Shown here in pieces: positions 1 to 7,641 of a stretch of 28,071 nt of DNA. The notes below the pieces were generated by a model. The model was not told where the DNA came from. It saw only the letters and a list, made by a program, of their open reading frames with translations, and searched no databases. The position numbers and the translations under genes are program-made. Source of the DNA: DASUTB01 sp036374835 (lineage in GTDB: Bacteria > Actinomycetota > Actinomycetes > Jiangellales > Jiangellaceae); assembly GCA_036374835.1 (NCBI GenBank), contig DASUTB010000070.1, forward strand, positions 1 to 28,071, read 5' to 3'. Every line of letters starts with the position of its first letter. Within the stretch, counting starts at the first letter, position 1.

Positions 1-69
1 GCTCCGGTGGTGAACCTCGCCGACGCGCATCGGGCGATCGATCGGATCGCCAACGTTAAGAGCGCCTGA
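1..69 (+). CDS. C-terminal tail of an unidentified protein (cut by window edge)
   Basis: Frame 1 is open from the first base to a TGA at 67-69 and gives 22 residues, including LADAHRAIDRIA. The codons have the GC-rich third positions expected of a real gene. The amphipathic ending resembles the C-terminus of some dehydrogenases, but this is too short to assign. It lies on the left of the tRNA-derived scar at 472-517, so it may belong to an integrated element. A chance open frame is also possible at this length. Confidence 0.4.
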   Translation, partial: APVVNLADAHRAIDRIANVKSA

Positions 70-471
70 GGTCGACGTCGCCAAACGGGACCTGCCCATT
101 GTTGTGCGATCGGAAAGCCGGTAGCCAAGTACGCCCCACGATCCCCCGTCGATGAGAACTGTCTTTACTCCGTCAAGGCGGCTCGCTCCGCTCGCCGCGC
201 GCCCGCTATGCAACATATGCCAGGTACGCCGACCCTTGACCGCGAGCCTCTACGGCACCGGTGCCCGGCGAACCGAGGGCAGGCACAGAACAGCCGCCCA
301 CGCCCAACGCGCACCACCAGCCCGCCCACCGGCCACTCAATCCGGCCCGGCTCAGCGCCGCTGCGGTTCAGCACACGAATACAGCAACCGCTCGTAACCT
401 GGCACCTCATTTGCCGGCAGGCACACCCCTCTGACCACGCTAAACACCGCCTCTAACTCACCAAGCGGCGA
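70..471. other. Gene-poor stretch, probable end of an integrated element
   Basis: About 400 bases with no convincing gene. The open frames here are short, overlap one another on both strands, lack ribosome binding sites and give arginine/proline-rich low-complexity translations typical of GC-rich non-coding DNA. A small hairpin (GCGGC 178-182 with GCCGC 194-198) is the only structure noted. The stretch is bounded on the right by the tRNA-Val fragment, so I infer that it is the terminal part of an integrated or formerly integrated element. Confidence 0.45.
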
Positions 472-517
472 CTTGACACGGAAGAGGCCGCAAGTTCAAT
501 TCTTGCATCGCCCACCA
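472..517 (+). repeat. 3' half of a tRNA-Val(GAC) gene, putative attachment-site (att) scar
   Basis: The sequence begins in an anticodon loop containing GAC (TTGACAC), continues with the 3' anticodon stem GGAAG and a short variable loop, then a perfect T arm (GCAAG 490-494, loop TTCAATT 495-501, CTTGC 502-506). It ends with the acceptor strand ATCGCCC (507-513), discriminator A and CCA (515-517). The 5' half is missing: bases before 472 do not pair with GGAAG and there is no D arm or GGGCGAT start nearby. Duplicated tRNA 3' ends are the usual product of tyrosine-integrase elements. In this orientation the intact tRNA-Val and the element body should lie to the left of the window. Confidence 0.75.
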
Positions 518-576
518 CTCCACCCGCGCTCCGTACGGTTCGGTGTGCGCCCGAGCACGCCGTCGGCCTTCCACCG

Positions 577-3348
577 CTACGCCCACGTCGTTCGCAGTGC
601 CGTCGTCGAATCGGTCGGCGAGACACCCGCGGAGGCGACGAGGATTCCGGCACCTTCGGGATTACGCGTGTAGATCACCTCGGCGACGCTCACCCAGCGT
701 GACCACGCCCGGCCGAAGGCGTCCGCGCGCTTGCGATTCTCCCCGAGCACCGCAGGGACGGCGTGATAGACGAGGTCGTTCGTGCCCGGCCGTCCTGAGG
801 CGTACCGGGCCGCGGCACGCAGCGACCGGTCATTCACGAGGTAGCGCGGGATCACGTAACGCGGATCGGCCAACGGCGACACCAGTTCGTCGAACGCCGC
901 GGCGAAACACGCCGACTCCGCCTCCGGCACGCCGGAAAGCGAAACGCGGTAGGCGCCGTCGGCGTCCGCTGTGAGTTCCACCGCCTCGGCCGCACGAGAT
1001 ACCAGTCCCGTCGCGTGCAGCGCCTCGGCGAGCGCGCATCCCATCGCGGCGAGGTCCGGGTCACCGGACGTGGCACGCAGCCGACGCCGTGCCACGGCGA
1101 GACGGCGCAACCAATGCACTGCGCCGAAGACGACGCCGGCCAGCGCGATTCCGAACAGGAGGCTCGCCGAAGCCACGAAACCGGCGATCAACGCGACCGC
1201 TGCCGGCACGAGCGTGACGTGCGGCGACGCGGACACGCCCGGATGCAACCCAGCCGGTGCCGGCAGGCTGGCCGGCACGCGATGGTCCGCGCCGGCTGTC
1301 GGCGCAGGACGTTGGGCACGCCGGCCGGTCCTGATCATCACAGTGTGGACGAGCCGGTCGGTGTAGCCGCTCCCGACGTCCCACATCTCGTGAACGTCGC
1401 CGCGGCGCTCGGCTCGCAGCAGCATGTCCGCATTGATCCGGCCGAAGTCCTCGGCCGGAGGCGGCGCGAACGGCGACAGCCCCGGGTCCACGTGCGCCAC
1501 ACCGGCCATGACCTGCCCGTCGGCCGTCATCGCGAAGAACGAGTCATGCTTGCGCACGAAGCGGTCCCAGTCGGTATGCCCACGCGGATGGTCCGGCGCG
1601 ACGCACACTACCGACCAGGTGTGCGCGGTCTTGTCCGGCCAGTTCGGATCGAGCCGGAGGGCCCGCCCGCGAATCTGCACCACCGACGTTGCCGTCGTGG
1701 CCTCGGTCAGATCGACGAGGGTGTTGACCGATTGGGCGTTCCAGCCCTCCCCCAGCATCCCGCGGGTTCCGATGAGGACCGTGCCCTCTCCCGCGTCGAA
1801 GAACGCCGTCGCCAGCGGTACCCACCGGCGGCTGCTCCATGTTCCGGTGAACTCCGCCACGCCAGACCGGTCTGTTGCGACGTCGAGGGTCAACTCAGGA
1901 TCACGCTCGGCGCAGAATGCCAGGAATCGTTCGGCGGTCTGCCGGTCGGTGGCGACCGTGCGTCCGGTTACCAGCATCGGTCCCAACCTGGCGGTCACCG
2001 GGTCGGCGATGAGCGTTTCGAGGACAAGGCGTGCTGAACCTGCCTCGCTGTCGAGCACACCGCTGAGCCTGGCCGGAAGGGTCGCCGTCGCCCGCTCGTG
2101 GTCGCACAGCACGACCGCTCGCAGCCGGTCGCCGAGCGCGGCCGACTCGGCAGCCAGGATCTCTGTGACGGCATGGGTCTTGGCCGCGCTTCGGGCCAGG
2201 ACGCGATCCACCGGCGACCGGCCGGCCCGAATGCCCTGCCGAGTCAGCGAGTATCCAACGGCGGGTAGCGCATTGCGAATCGCCCGGACCGCCGCCTCGT
2301 CCTGCACCGAGTCGCTAGGACGAAGGCAGCGGCGCACGTAATCACCCACGAGGCTCACCCAGTCGCCGGCGCTCGGCGGGTGACGATGCTCCTCGCGCAC
2401 CCGCGCCCCGGTTGGGAGATCGAGCAGGCCGTGGTGGTGGAGCCGCAGCGCGGCGGCTGCGAGCTCCGGATGGTCGCGCTCGAATCGGTGCCACGGGACG
2501 CCGGGTTGGCTCTGCCCGTCGATCCGTCGCGCGACGACGCGCTCGTCCAGCCAGCGCAGGAACGGCGTGGACGCGAAGGACGGGTCGAGCAGATCGGTGG
2601 TGAGCTCGGTGAACCGCTCCGCCTCGGCCGCGATCCAGGCGGACTCGGCGCTCGTCGGTTCGGTGAGCCAGGCCAGTTCGGCGTACGGCGCGAGGAAGCC
2701 GGAACGGACGACGGCCGGGATCGACGGCCCGAGGATCGGCGCTCCGAACAACTCGTCGACCAACCTGGCTTCGGCCGCCGTCAACCGGTCGGGTGGAGTC
2801 GCGGTGAGCCCGATTACCGTGGCGTTGGGCAACTCGGCCAGGATCTCTGCGACCAGCTCACCCCATGTGTCGAGCAGGTGGTGGCACTCGTCGAGCACCA
2901 GCGTGAAACGGTCGCGGCTGCGCATCGCATCGACGAGCCGGCGACCTTGTGGCCGCAGGCGTTCGGTGTGCCGAACCTCGGCACCGTCCTCATCGACCTC
3001 GACGTCCGGATCGAAGTTCGCCAGCGACTGGTACGTCAGCACCGCCACATGGCTCCGCAGGTCGCGGCTCGCGGTCGCTCTCGCGTCGCCGTCGAACGAG
3101 TCGGACCACTCCTTGATCCATTGTCCCTGGATGGCCGTGTTGGGCCCGAACACCACAACCGGCCGGCCGCGCCGGCGCGCGGCTTCGAGTCCGACGAGCG
3201 TTTTCCCCGCTCCCGGCGGCAATACGACCCACGCCCGGCGCCTGCCGTTCGCGAATGCCTGATCCAGGTCGCGCAGCACGTCCTCCTGATACGGACGCAG
3301 AGTCCGCGTGAGCATGCCCGGCGACATAACGCCAGAACCTACCGACAC
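577..3348 (-). CDS. Large DEAD/DEAH (SF2) helicase with C-terminal membrane hairpin
   Basis: A 923-residue protein with an SF2 helicase core. Visible motifs are Walker A PPGAGKT (44-50), Walker B/DEAH-type DECH (153-156), TATP motif III (182-185), and a C-terminal RecA-like lobe ending in the motif VI-like QIRGRALRLDP (558-568). Restriction-type and DNA-repair helicases share this core (family knowledge). After the core a hydrophobic block at about 711-747 looks like two closely spaced membrane helices, followed by a soluble C-terminal domain of about 170 residues that I do not recognise. The frame starts with GTG at 3348; an ATG at 3327 or 3315 is as likely, since the first motif (LRPYQ) comes just after. 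The gene ends 60 bases from the tRNA-Val scar. Its role is unknown; mobile-element defence or DNA repair are guesses. Confidence 0.85.
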   Translation of the reverse strand: MSVGSGVMSPGMLTRTLRPYQEDVLRDLDQAFANGRRRAWVVLPPGAGKTLVGLEAARRRGRPVVVFGPNTAIQGQWIKEWSDSFDGDARATASRDLRSHVAVLTYQSLANFDPDVEVDEDGAEVRHTERLRPQGRRLVDAMRSRDRFTLVLDECHHLLDTWGELVAEILAELPNATVIGLTATPPDRLTAAEARLVDELFGAPILGPSIPAVVRSGFLAPYAELAWLTEPTSAESAWIAAEAERFTELTTDLLDPSFASTPFLRWLDERVVARRIDGQSQPGVPWHRFERDHPELAAAALRLHHHGLLDLPTGARVREEHRHPPSAGDWVSLVGDYVRRCLRPSDSVQDEAAVRAIRNALPAVGYSLTRQGIRAGRSPVDRVLARSAAKTHAVTEILAAESAALGDRLRAVVLCDHERATATLPARLSGVLDSEAGSARLVLETLIADPVTARLGPMLVTGRTVATDRQTAERFLAFCAERDPELTLDVATDRSGVAEFTGTWSSRRWVPLATAFFDAGEGTVLIGTRGMLGEGWNAQSVNTLVDLTEATTATSVVQIRGRALRLDPNWPDKTAHTWSVVCVAPDHPRGHTDWDRFVRKHDSFFAMTADGQVMAGVAHVDPGLSPFAPPPAEDFGRINADMLLRAERRGDVHEMWDVGSGYTDRLVHTVMIRTGRRAQRPAPTAGADHRVPASLPAPAGLHPGVSASPHVTLVPAAVALIAGFVASASLLFGIALAGVVFGAVHWLRRLAVARRRLRATSGDPDLAAMGCALAEALHATGLVSRAAEAVELTADADGAYRVSLSGVPEAESACFAAAFDELVSPLADPRYVIPRYLVNDRSLRAAARYASGRPGTNDLVYHAVPAVLGENRKRADAFGRAWSRWVSVAEVIYTRNPEGAGILVASAGVSPTDSTTALRTTWA

Positions 3349-3392
3349 ACGCGATCACCGTGCGAGACAGGGCGGCTACTCACCCATAACAT

Positions 3393-3404
3393 GAAAGCGC
3401 TCTC
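3393..3404. promoter_or_regulatory. Possible LacI-family operator
   Basis: GAAAGCGCTCTC is a 12-bp palindrome with one mismatched pair around the AGCGCT core that LacI-family sites commonly have. It lies in the divergent gap between the helicase and the aldo/keto reductase, just upstream of the MerR-type promoter. No LacI gene is in the window, so the assignment rests on sequence form only. Confidence 0.25.
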
Positions 3405-3411
3405 CAAACGC

Positions 3412-3442
3412 TTGACCTGGAGTGGGCTCCAGCTATCAGACT
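3412..3442 (+). promoter_or_regulatory. MerR-type promoter/operator of the aldo/keto reductase
   Basis: A -35 element TTGACC (3412-3417) is followed by a 19-base spacer and a -10 element CAGACT (3437-3442). A perfect 6-bp dyad, CTGGAG (3417-3422) and CTCCAG (3427-3432) around TGGG, fills the spacer. An over-long 19-base spacer with a centred dyad is the classic arrangement for MerR-family activators, which untwist the promoter. No MerR gene is present in the window. Confidence 0.6.
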
Positions 3443-3538
3443 GCTTGGCGTGAACATCGACAGGGCATCGCCCCCTCACCACAGACACGGCCAACAGACC
3501 GCAAACCACGGACCAACCTGCGCCGAGGAGGAACGGCA

Positions 3539-4528
3539 ATGAGGTACCGCACCATCGGAGAAGGAACGAACGCCCGCGAGGTCAGCGCGATCGCGCTCGG
3601 TGCGATGAAACTCGGCGGCACGGTCGACGACGAGACGTCGTTCGCGATCCTCGACCGGTTCGTCGAGGCCGGCGGCACCTTCATCGACACCGCCAACAAT
3701 TACATGTTCTGGGAGCCCGGCTGTTCGCCGGACGACAGCGAGACGCTGGTGGGCCGCTGGCGGGCGGACCGGGGAACCTCGGTGACGGCGGGCCTGACGA
3801 TCGCCACCAAACTCGGCGCCCGGCCGACCGTCCCTGGCGGCGGCATGGAGTCGTGGGAGGGCCTTTCCGGGCCGGCGATTCGCGCGGCCGTGTCCGGCAG
3901 TCTCGAGCGGCTACAGACCGACCGGCTCGATCTGCTGTACCCGCATGTCGAGGATCGTTCCGTCCCGCTCGAGGAGACGCTCGGTGTGCTCGCCGACCTC
4001 GTCTCCGAGGGGACGGTCGGCCTCGTCGGCGCCAGCAACCACGCGGCATGGCGGCTCGAGCGGGCGCGCGGCATCGCCGAGGCCAACCGTTGGCCGCGGT
4101 ACGGCGTCCTCCAGCTGCGGTACAGCTACCTTCAGCCACGATTCGACATCCCGCTGCCGCAGATGGGTCACGTCCACGCGACCCCGGACCACTTCGATTT
4201 TCTCCGCGAGGAAAACGCGGCGGGACGTCCGACCGCCCTGGTGACCTACACGCCACTGCTCTACGGCGCGTACGTCCGGGACGACCGGCAACTGCCCGAC
4301 GCCTACGACCACCCGGGTACGCCGAAGCGTAGCGCCGCGCTTGCCGAGGTCGCGGCGCAGACCGGCGCGACGGTCAACCAGGTCGTGCTCGCCTGGTTGA
4401 TCGACCACGACCCGCCGATCATTCCGCTGGTCGGCGTGTCGACGGTGGAGCACGTCGACGAGGCGGTCGCGGCCGCCGATCTCAAGCTGACCGACGAACA
4501 GCGCGAGATTCTCGCCAACGCCGGGTGA
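3539..4528 (+). CDS. Aldo/keto reductase
   Basis: A 329-residue NADPH-dependent aldo/keto reductase of the TIM-barrel AKR superfamily. The catalytic tetrad is visible: Asp50 and Tyr55 (DTANNY), Lys91 (ATKLGAR) and His136 (DLLYPHVED). The C-terminal half carries the usual cofactor region (IPLVGVSTVEHVDEA, about 295-309). The length matches bacterial members such as YajO and the Mgo/Tas group. The ATG at 3539 is preferred over an in-frame upstream start because GAGGAGGAA lies at 3525-3533, and the family homology begins at RYRTIGEG. It is monocistronic behind the MerR-type promoter and ends in a hairpin shared with the convergent acetyltransferase. The substrate is unknown; the promoter type suggests induction by a small molecule or redox stress. 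Confidence 0.92.
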   Translation: MRYRTIGEGTNAREVSAIALGAMKLGGTVDDETSFAILDRFVEAGGTFIDTANNYMFWEPGCSPDDSETLVGRWRADRGTSVTAGLTIATKLGARPTVPGGGMESWEGLSGPAIRAAVSGSLERLQTDRLDLLYPHVEDRSVPLEETLGVLADLVSEGTVGLVGASNHAAWRLERARGIAEANRWPRYGVLQLRYSYLQPRFDIPLPQMGHVHATPDHFDFLREENAAGRPTALVTYTPLLYGAYVRDDRQLPDAYDHPGTPKRSAALAEVAAQTGATVNQVVLAWLIDHDPPIIPLVGVSTVEHVDEAVAAADLKLTDEQREILANAG

Positions 4529-4545
4529 CCCGGCCGGGATCATGA

Positions 4546-4588
4546 GATCAGGACGTGCCGCGTGGATAGGTCGCGGCGCGTCCCGATC
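4546..4588. terminator. Bidirectional terminator hairpin between convergent genes
   Basis: Two 17-base arms (4546-4562 and 4572-4588) flank a 9-base loop. They pair with one mismatch and one G-U wobble, and the mismatch and wobble swap roles on the other strand. It lies between the stop codons of the aldo/keto reductase and the acetyltransferase. There is no U tract, as is usual in actinobacteria. Confidence 0.65.
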
Positions 4589-4600
4589 TCGCCGGCCCCG

Positions 4601-5053
4601 TCACGTCAGGCTGAGGGCTCCGACCACCTCGCCGAACAGCTCTTCACCGGTCGGCTCGAAGCCGCATTTGAGGTAGAAACCCTCCGGCCCACCCTCGCCG
4701 GGCACCCACAACACCGTGACTCGGTCGAACCGACGAGCCTTCGCCTCGCGGATCACTTGCTCGACCGCGAAGCGGCCCACACCGCGGCCCTGCGCACTGC
4801 CGGCGACGTTGAGCCGCCAGATGCCGCATTGGAACGCCTCGACCTCCTGCTCTCGATCGAAGTTCGCCATCACGAACCCGACGACCTCGTCACCGTCGAC
4901 GATGGCCCGCGGCCACGCGGTCGGATTGGCGTACGCCTCGGCGATCGATCGCACGACCGGAGCGACGAACTTCTCCTGACCAGCCTTGAGCTCGAGCGCC
5001 AGCAGCGCAGGCAGGTTGTCGTTCGTCAGTTCGGCCAGCCTCAGGTCGGTCAT
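4601..5053 (-). CDS. GNAT acetyltransferase, polyamine-acetyltransferase-like
   Basis: A 150-residue single-domain GNAT protein. The acetyl-CoA pyrophosphate loop is QGRGVGR (88-94), after the beta-strand IWRLNVAGS, and the C-terminal YLKCGFEPTGEE is the usual GNAT ending. The N-terminal pattern (GQEKFVAPVVRSIAEAY, NPTAWPRAI) resembles diamine/spermine N-acetyltransferases of the PaiA/BltD type, so a polyamine or small amine substrate is plausible but not proved. The ATG at 5053 has no ribosome binding site; TACTGT seven bases upstream would give a leaderless transcript. It is transcribed divergently from the antiporter and converges with the aldo/keto reductase. Confidence 0.85.
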   Translation of the reverse strand: MTDLRLAELTNDNLPALLALELKAGQEKFVAPVVRSIAEAYANPTAWPRAIVDGDEVVGFVMANFDREQEVEAFQCGIWRLNVAGSAQGRGVGRFAVEQVIREAKARRFDRVTVLWVPGEGGPEGFYLKCGFEPTGEELFGEVVGALSLT

Positions 5054-5060
5054 GGCTCAC

Positions 5061-5066
5061 ACAGTA
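5061..5066 (-). promoter_or_regulatory. -10 box, likely leaderless transcript of the GNAT gene
   Basis: On the minus strand TACTGT fits the actinobacterial TANNNT -10 consensus and lies 7 bases before the ATG at 5053, so transcription would begin at the start codon. No Shine-Dalgarno sequence is present. Confidence 0.45.
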
Positions 5067-5197
5067 GAGTCTTCCACCGACAATGATCACGCTGGACCGA
5101 TTTCGAGCCCATCCGCCGGGCAACGGCACTTGCATGTTCTTCGCCGATGGCGCCGAGGCGTCGACTACACCGGCGGCGTGCGTAGCGACCGCGACCG

Positions 5198-5203
5198 TAA
5201 ACT
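5198..5203 (+). promoter_or_regulatory. -10 box, likely leaderless transcript of the antiporter gene
   Basis: TAAACT lies 8 bases before the GTG at 5212. No ribosome binding site precedes that GTG, which fits a leaderless start. Confidence 0.45.
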
Positions 5204-5211
5204 GATCGGTC

Positions 5212-6804
5212 GTGGAGCCTGCATTTCTCGTCGCGCCGCTTATCGGTGGACTCGGTGCCAGGCTTGTTCGGCTCCCACCCCTCGTCGGGTTCTTGGCGGC
5301 CGGCTTCGTACTCAACATCATGGGCTACGAGGTCACCGAGGTGCTCGACACGGTTGCGGATCTCGGCGTCACGCTGCTGCTGTTCACGATCGGACTCAAG
5401 CTGAGCGTGCGCACGCTGCTGCGGCCGGACGTATGGGCGGCGACAACGGTGCACCTCGTTGCCTCAACGCTGCTGTTCGTCGGAGTGCTCTCGCTCGTCA
5501 AGCTCGCCGGTATGGCGCTTGTCGTGGGGACCGCCGCCGACGACCTGTTTGTCGTCGCATTCGCCTTGTCGTTCTCCAGCACGGTTTTCGCCGTCAAGAT
5601 TCTCGAGGACCGCGATGAGTCCCGTGCCCTGTACGGACGCGTCGCGATCGGCGTGCTCGTCATGCAGGACGTGTTCGCGGTTGTATACCTCACGACGTCG
5701 ACCGGCGAGCTGCCCAGCCCGTACGCCCTGCTCCTGCTCGGGTTGATACCCGCGACACCACTGCTGCGCCGCCTTCTGGCGTTCGCCGGGCACGGTGAGC
5801 TGCAGGTCCTGATCGGCATCAGCTTCGCCCTTGTGCTGGGATTCGCGCTGTTCGACGCGGTCGGCGTCAAGGGTGATTTGGGCGCTCTCGTCGTCGGCAT
5901 GCTGCTCGCGCCGCATCCCGCGGCCGCCACGCTCTCGGCGTCGCTGTTCAATCTCAAGGAACTGTTCCTCGTCGGCTTTTTCGTCTCGATCGGTTTGACC
6001 GCCCTGCCATCGGTCAGCACCGTAACGCTGGCGGTCGTCATCGTGCTGCTCGTGCCGGCGAAGGCAGCGCTGTACCTTGCCGTGTTCTCCACTTTCCGGC
6101 TCCGCCGGCGCACTGCGACGCTGACCACGCTCAGTTTGGCAACGTTCTCCGAGTTCGGGCTGATTGTCGCCGTGCTCGCCAACGACCAGGGCCTGCTCGA
6201 CGATGAATGGCTTGTCGTCCTCTCGCTCGCCGTGGCGATCAGCTTCGTGCTCGGTGCGATCGTCAACTTGGCCAGCGAGTCGGTCTACCGGCAGGTCGAG
6301 CGTCATCTGCCGCGGCAAGATCCCGCTCGGATGCATCCGGAAGACCGGCCGATCGAGCTCGGGGACGCCCGGGCGGTCATCCTCGGAATGGGACGTGTCG
6401 GCGAGGGAGCCTACCGCCGTCTCACCGACCGCTACGGCCTGCCCGTGCTCGGTGTCGAGAACGATCTGGACAAAGCCGCGGCGCTACGGTCCGAGGGCAT
6501 GCACGTGGTGGACGGGGACGCGGACGACTCGGACTTCTGGGATAAGCTCATCCTGTCGCCGAAGGTGCGTCTCGTCCTGCTCGCCATGCCACACCACGCG
6601 GGCAACATCAACGCGTTGCGCGAGCTCCAGCACCGCGAGTTTCCGGGCCGCATCGCCGCTGTCGTTCAACATCGCGACCAGATCCAGCCAATGCGAGATG
6701 CCGGGGCGGACGCAGTGTTTCACTTGTACGAGACCGCCGGACCTGCCCTGGCCGACCAGGCTGCCGCGGTCGCTGGACTTGAAGATCCCGATCATCCGAG
6801 GTAG
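5212..6804 (+). CDS. Kef-type monovalent cation:proton antiporter (CPA2) with TrkA-N domain
   Basis: A 530-residue protein. The first 355 residues hold about 11-12 hydrophobic segments of the CPA2 antiporter fold, including the VMQD segment (150-153), whose Gln-Asp pair is typical of Kef-like K+/H+ exchangers. A soluble TrkA-N (RCK) Rossmann domain follows, with VILGMGRVGEGA (389-400) and an acidic strand end (VENDLD) that suggest NAD(H) binding. Proteins of this layout (YbaL/KefB group) export K+ or exchange it for H+, gated by the nucleotide-binding domain. The GTG start gives a protein beginning within the first helix, as in relatives. The YtxH-like gene follows after 35 bases, probably in one operon. 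Confidence 0.9.
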   Translation: MEPAFLVAPLIGGLGARLVRLPPLVGFLAAGFVLNIMGYEVTEVLDTVADLGVTLLLFTIGLKLSVRTLLRPDVWAATTVHLVASTLLFVGVLSLVKLAGMALVVGTAADDLFVVAFALSFSSTVFAVKILEDRDESRALYGRVAIGVLVMQDVFAVVYLTTSTGELPSPYALLLLGLIPATPLLRRLLAFAGHGELQVLIGISFALVLGFALFDAVGVKGDLGALVVGMLLAPHPAAATLSASLFNLKELFLVGFFVSIGLTALPSVSTVTLAVVIVLLVPAKAALYLAVFSTFRLRRRTATLTTLSLATFSEFGLIVAVLANDQGLLDDEWLVVLSLAVAISFVLGAIVNLASESVYRQVERHLPRQDPARMHPEDRPIELGDARAVILGMGRVGEGAYRRLTDRYGLPVLGVENDLDKAAALRSEGMHVVDGDADDSDFWDKLILSPKVRLVLLAMPHHAGNINALRELQHREFPGRIAAVVQHRDQIQPMRDAGADAVFHLYETAGPALADQAAAVAGLEDPDHPR

Positions 6805-6839
6805 GTCTGTAAGAGACCAGAAGAAGGAGCTGACACGAC

Positions 6840-7166
6840 ATGAAGGCCAAACTGGCCCTCCTGGTGGGGGCTGCCGCGGGCTATGTGCTCGGCACCCGCG
6901 CCGGCCGAGAGCGCTACGACCAGATCAAGAGCACCGCCTCGGAGCTCTGGCAGAACAACCGCGTCCAGGACACGGTGTCCGGTGCGGAGGACTTCGTGGC
7001 CTCCAAGGCACCCGACGTACAGCACAAGGTCGGCGAGGCTGCCCGATCCGCCGTGGACGCGGCCCGGTCCAAGTTGAACCGGCGTGCCGGCGACGGCCAT
7101 GGCGACGAGCCGACGCTGGCCGAGACCACGACGGCGACCGCCGACACCGACCGGAACCAGCCGTAG
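6840..7166 (+). CDS. Small YtxH-like membrane-associated protein
   Basis: A 108-residue protein with one N-terminal hydrophobic segment (KLALLVGAAAGYVLG, 4-18) followed by the RAGRERYDQI signature often seen in small actinobacterial YtxH-domain proteins. A long charged helix (KSTASELWQNNRVQDTVSG onward) and a Thr/Asp-rich tail complete it. A ribosome binding site (AGAAGGAGC, 6820-6828) precedes the ATG by about eleven bases. It follows the antiporter closely, so co-transcription is likely. YtxH proteins are stress- or envelope-related, but no biochemical role is established here. The N-terminal segment could be an uncleaved membrane anchor. Confidence 0.75.
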   Translation: MKAKLALLVGAAAGYVLGTRAGRERYDQIKSTASELWQNNRVQDTVSGAEDFVASKAPDVQHKVGEAARSAVDAARSKLNRRAGDGHGDEPTLAETTTATADTDRNQP

Positions 7167-7195
7167 CCCGGCTCGGATCAGGCCGGCCTACTCCG

Positions 7196-7214
7196 CCGCG
7201 TGGCCTCCACGCGG
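7196..7214. terminator. Short GC-rich terminator hairpin
   Basis: A perfect 8-bp stem, CCGCGTGG and CCACGCGG, around a 3-base loop, with the right arm repeated directly at 7215-7222. It sits between the convergent YtxH-like and DivIVA-domain genes and can serve both. There is no U tract. Confidence 0.6.
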
Positions 7215-7239
7215 CCACGCGGATGGTTCGCGGCCGGTG

Positions 7240-7485
7240 TCAGGCCGCCAGCGCGTTGCGGCGGAGCGCGGCGATGGAGTCGGCGACGTACGCGTCGACT
7301 TCGCCGCGGTCATAGCCGCGCGCCTTGATGTCGAAGTAGACCCCGTACTGGAGCTCCGGCACACTCACCGGCTTGCGCGCGGTGCCCGCCAAGGTGTCTG
7401 CGACCCGGCTGACCAACCGCTCCACCTGCTCGGTGTCGTACCCGTGGAACCGCACCCGAAAAAGGGGTCCGTCGATGCCGGTCAT
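7240..7485 (-). CDS. Mini DivIVA-domain protein
   Basis: An 81-residue protein with two copies of the DivIVA-type signature: FRVRFHGYDTEQVERLV (9-25) and FDIKARGYDRGEVDAYV (51-67). In each an aromatic/hydrophobic run, an R/HGYD turn and a V-x-x-x-V helix start can be seen. In DivIVA/Wag31 and SepIVA such units form coiled coils and bind curved membranes. Here the long C-terminal coiled coil is absent, so this is only the N-terminal module. A GGGAGGA ribosome binding site precedes the ATG at 7485. It stands alone and converges with the YtxH-like gene. I infer an accessory or adaptor role in polar growth or division, with little evidence. Confidence 0.75.
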   Translation of the reverse strand: MTGIDGPLFRVRFHGYDTEQVERLVSRVADTLAGTARKPVSVPELQYGVYFDIKARGYDRGEVDAYVADSIAALRRNALAA

Positions 7486-7629
7486 TGGTCCTCCCGCCCG
7501 TTGGAGTCCGCTGACAAGGTGGTCTTCTCATTCTCAATCAGGCGGCAAAGCCTGCCAACGAGTTGACCGCCACCCGAGATGCACGTGCAAGAGCAGAAGG
7601 CACCATGGTCGACTCGCATGAGCTCCGAG

Positions 7630-7635
7630 TACGGT
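7630..7635 (+). promoter_or_regulatory. -10 box, likely leaderless transcript of aidB
   Basis: TACGGT lies 6 bases before the GTG at 7642. There is no ribosome binding site between them. Confidence 0.4.
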
Positions 7636-7641
7636 TGAGTC

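Noticed and set aside
178..198. GCGGC/GCCGC hairpin in the gene-poor left end
   Set aside because: A five-base stem with an 11-base loop is expected by chance at this GC content.
472..517. A functional tRNA-Val gene
   Set aside because: The D arm, the 5' anticodon stem and the 5' acceptor strand are absent, so it cannot fold into a tRNA.
1015..2341. Long plus-strand frames opposite the helicase
   Set aside because: The helicase motifs are all on the minus strand; the plus frames are shadows without ribosome binding sites.
3339..3539. A 66-codon minus-strand frame between helicase and aldo/keto reductase that could have been a divergent regulator
   Set aside because: It has no helix-turn-helix pattern, overlaps the MerR-type promoter and lacks a ribosome binding site.
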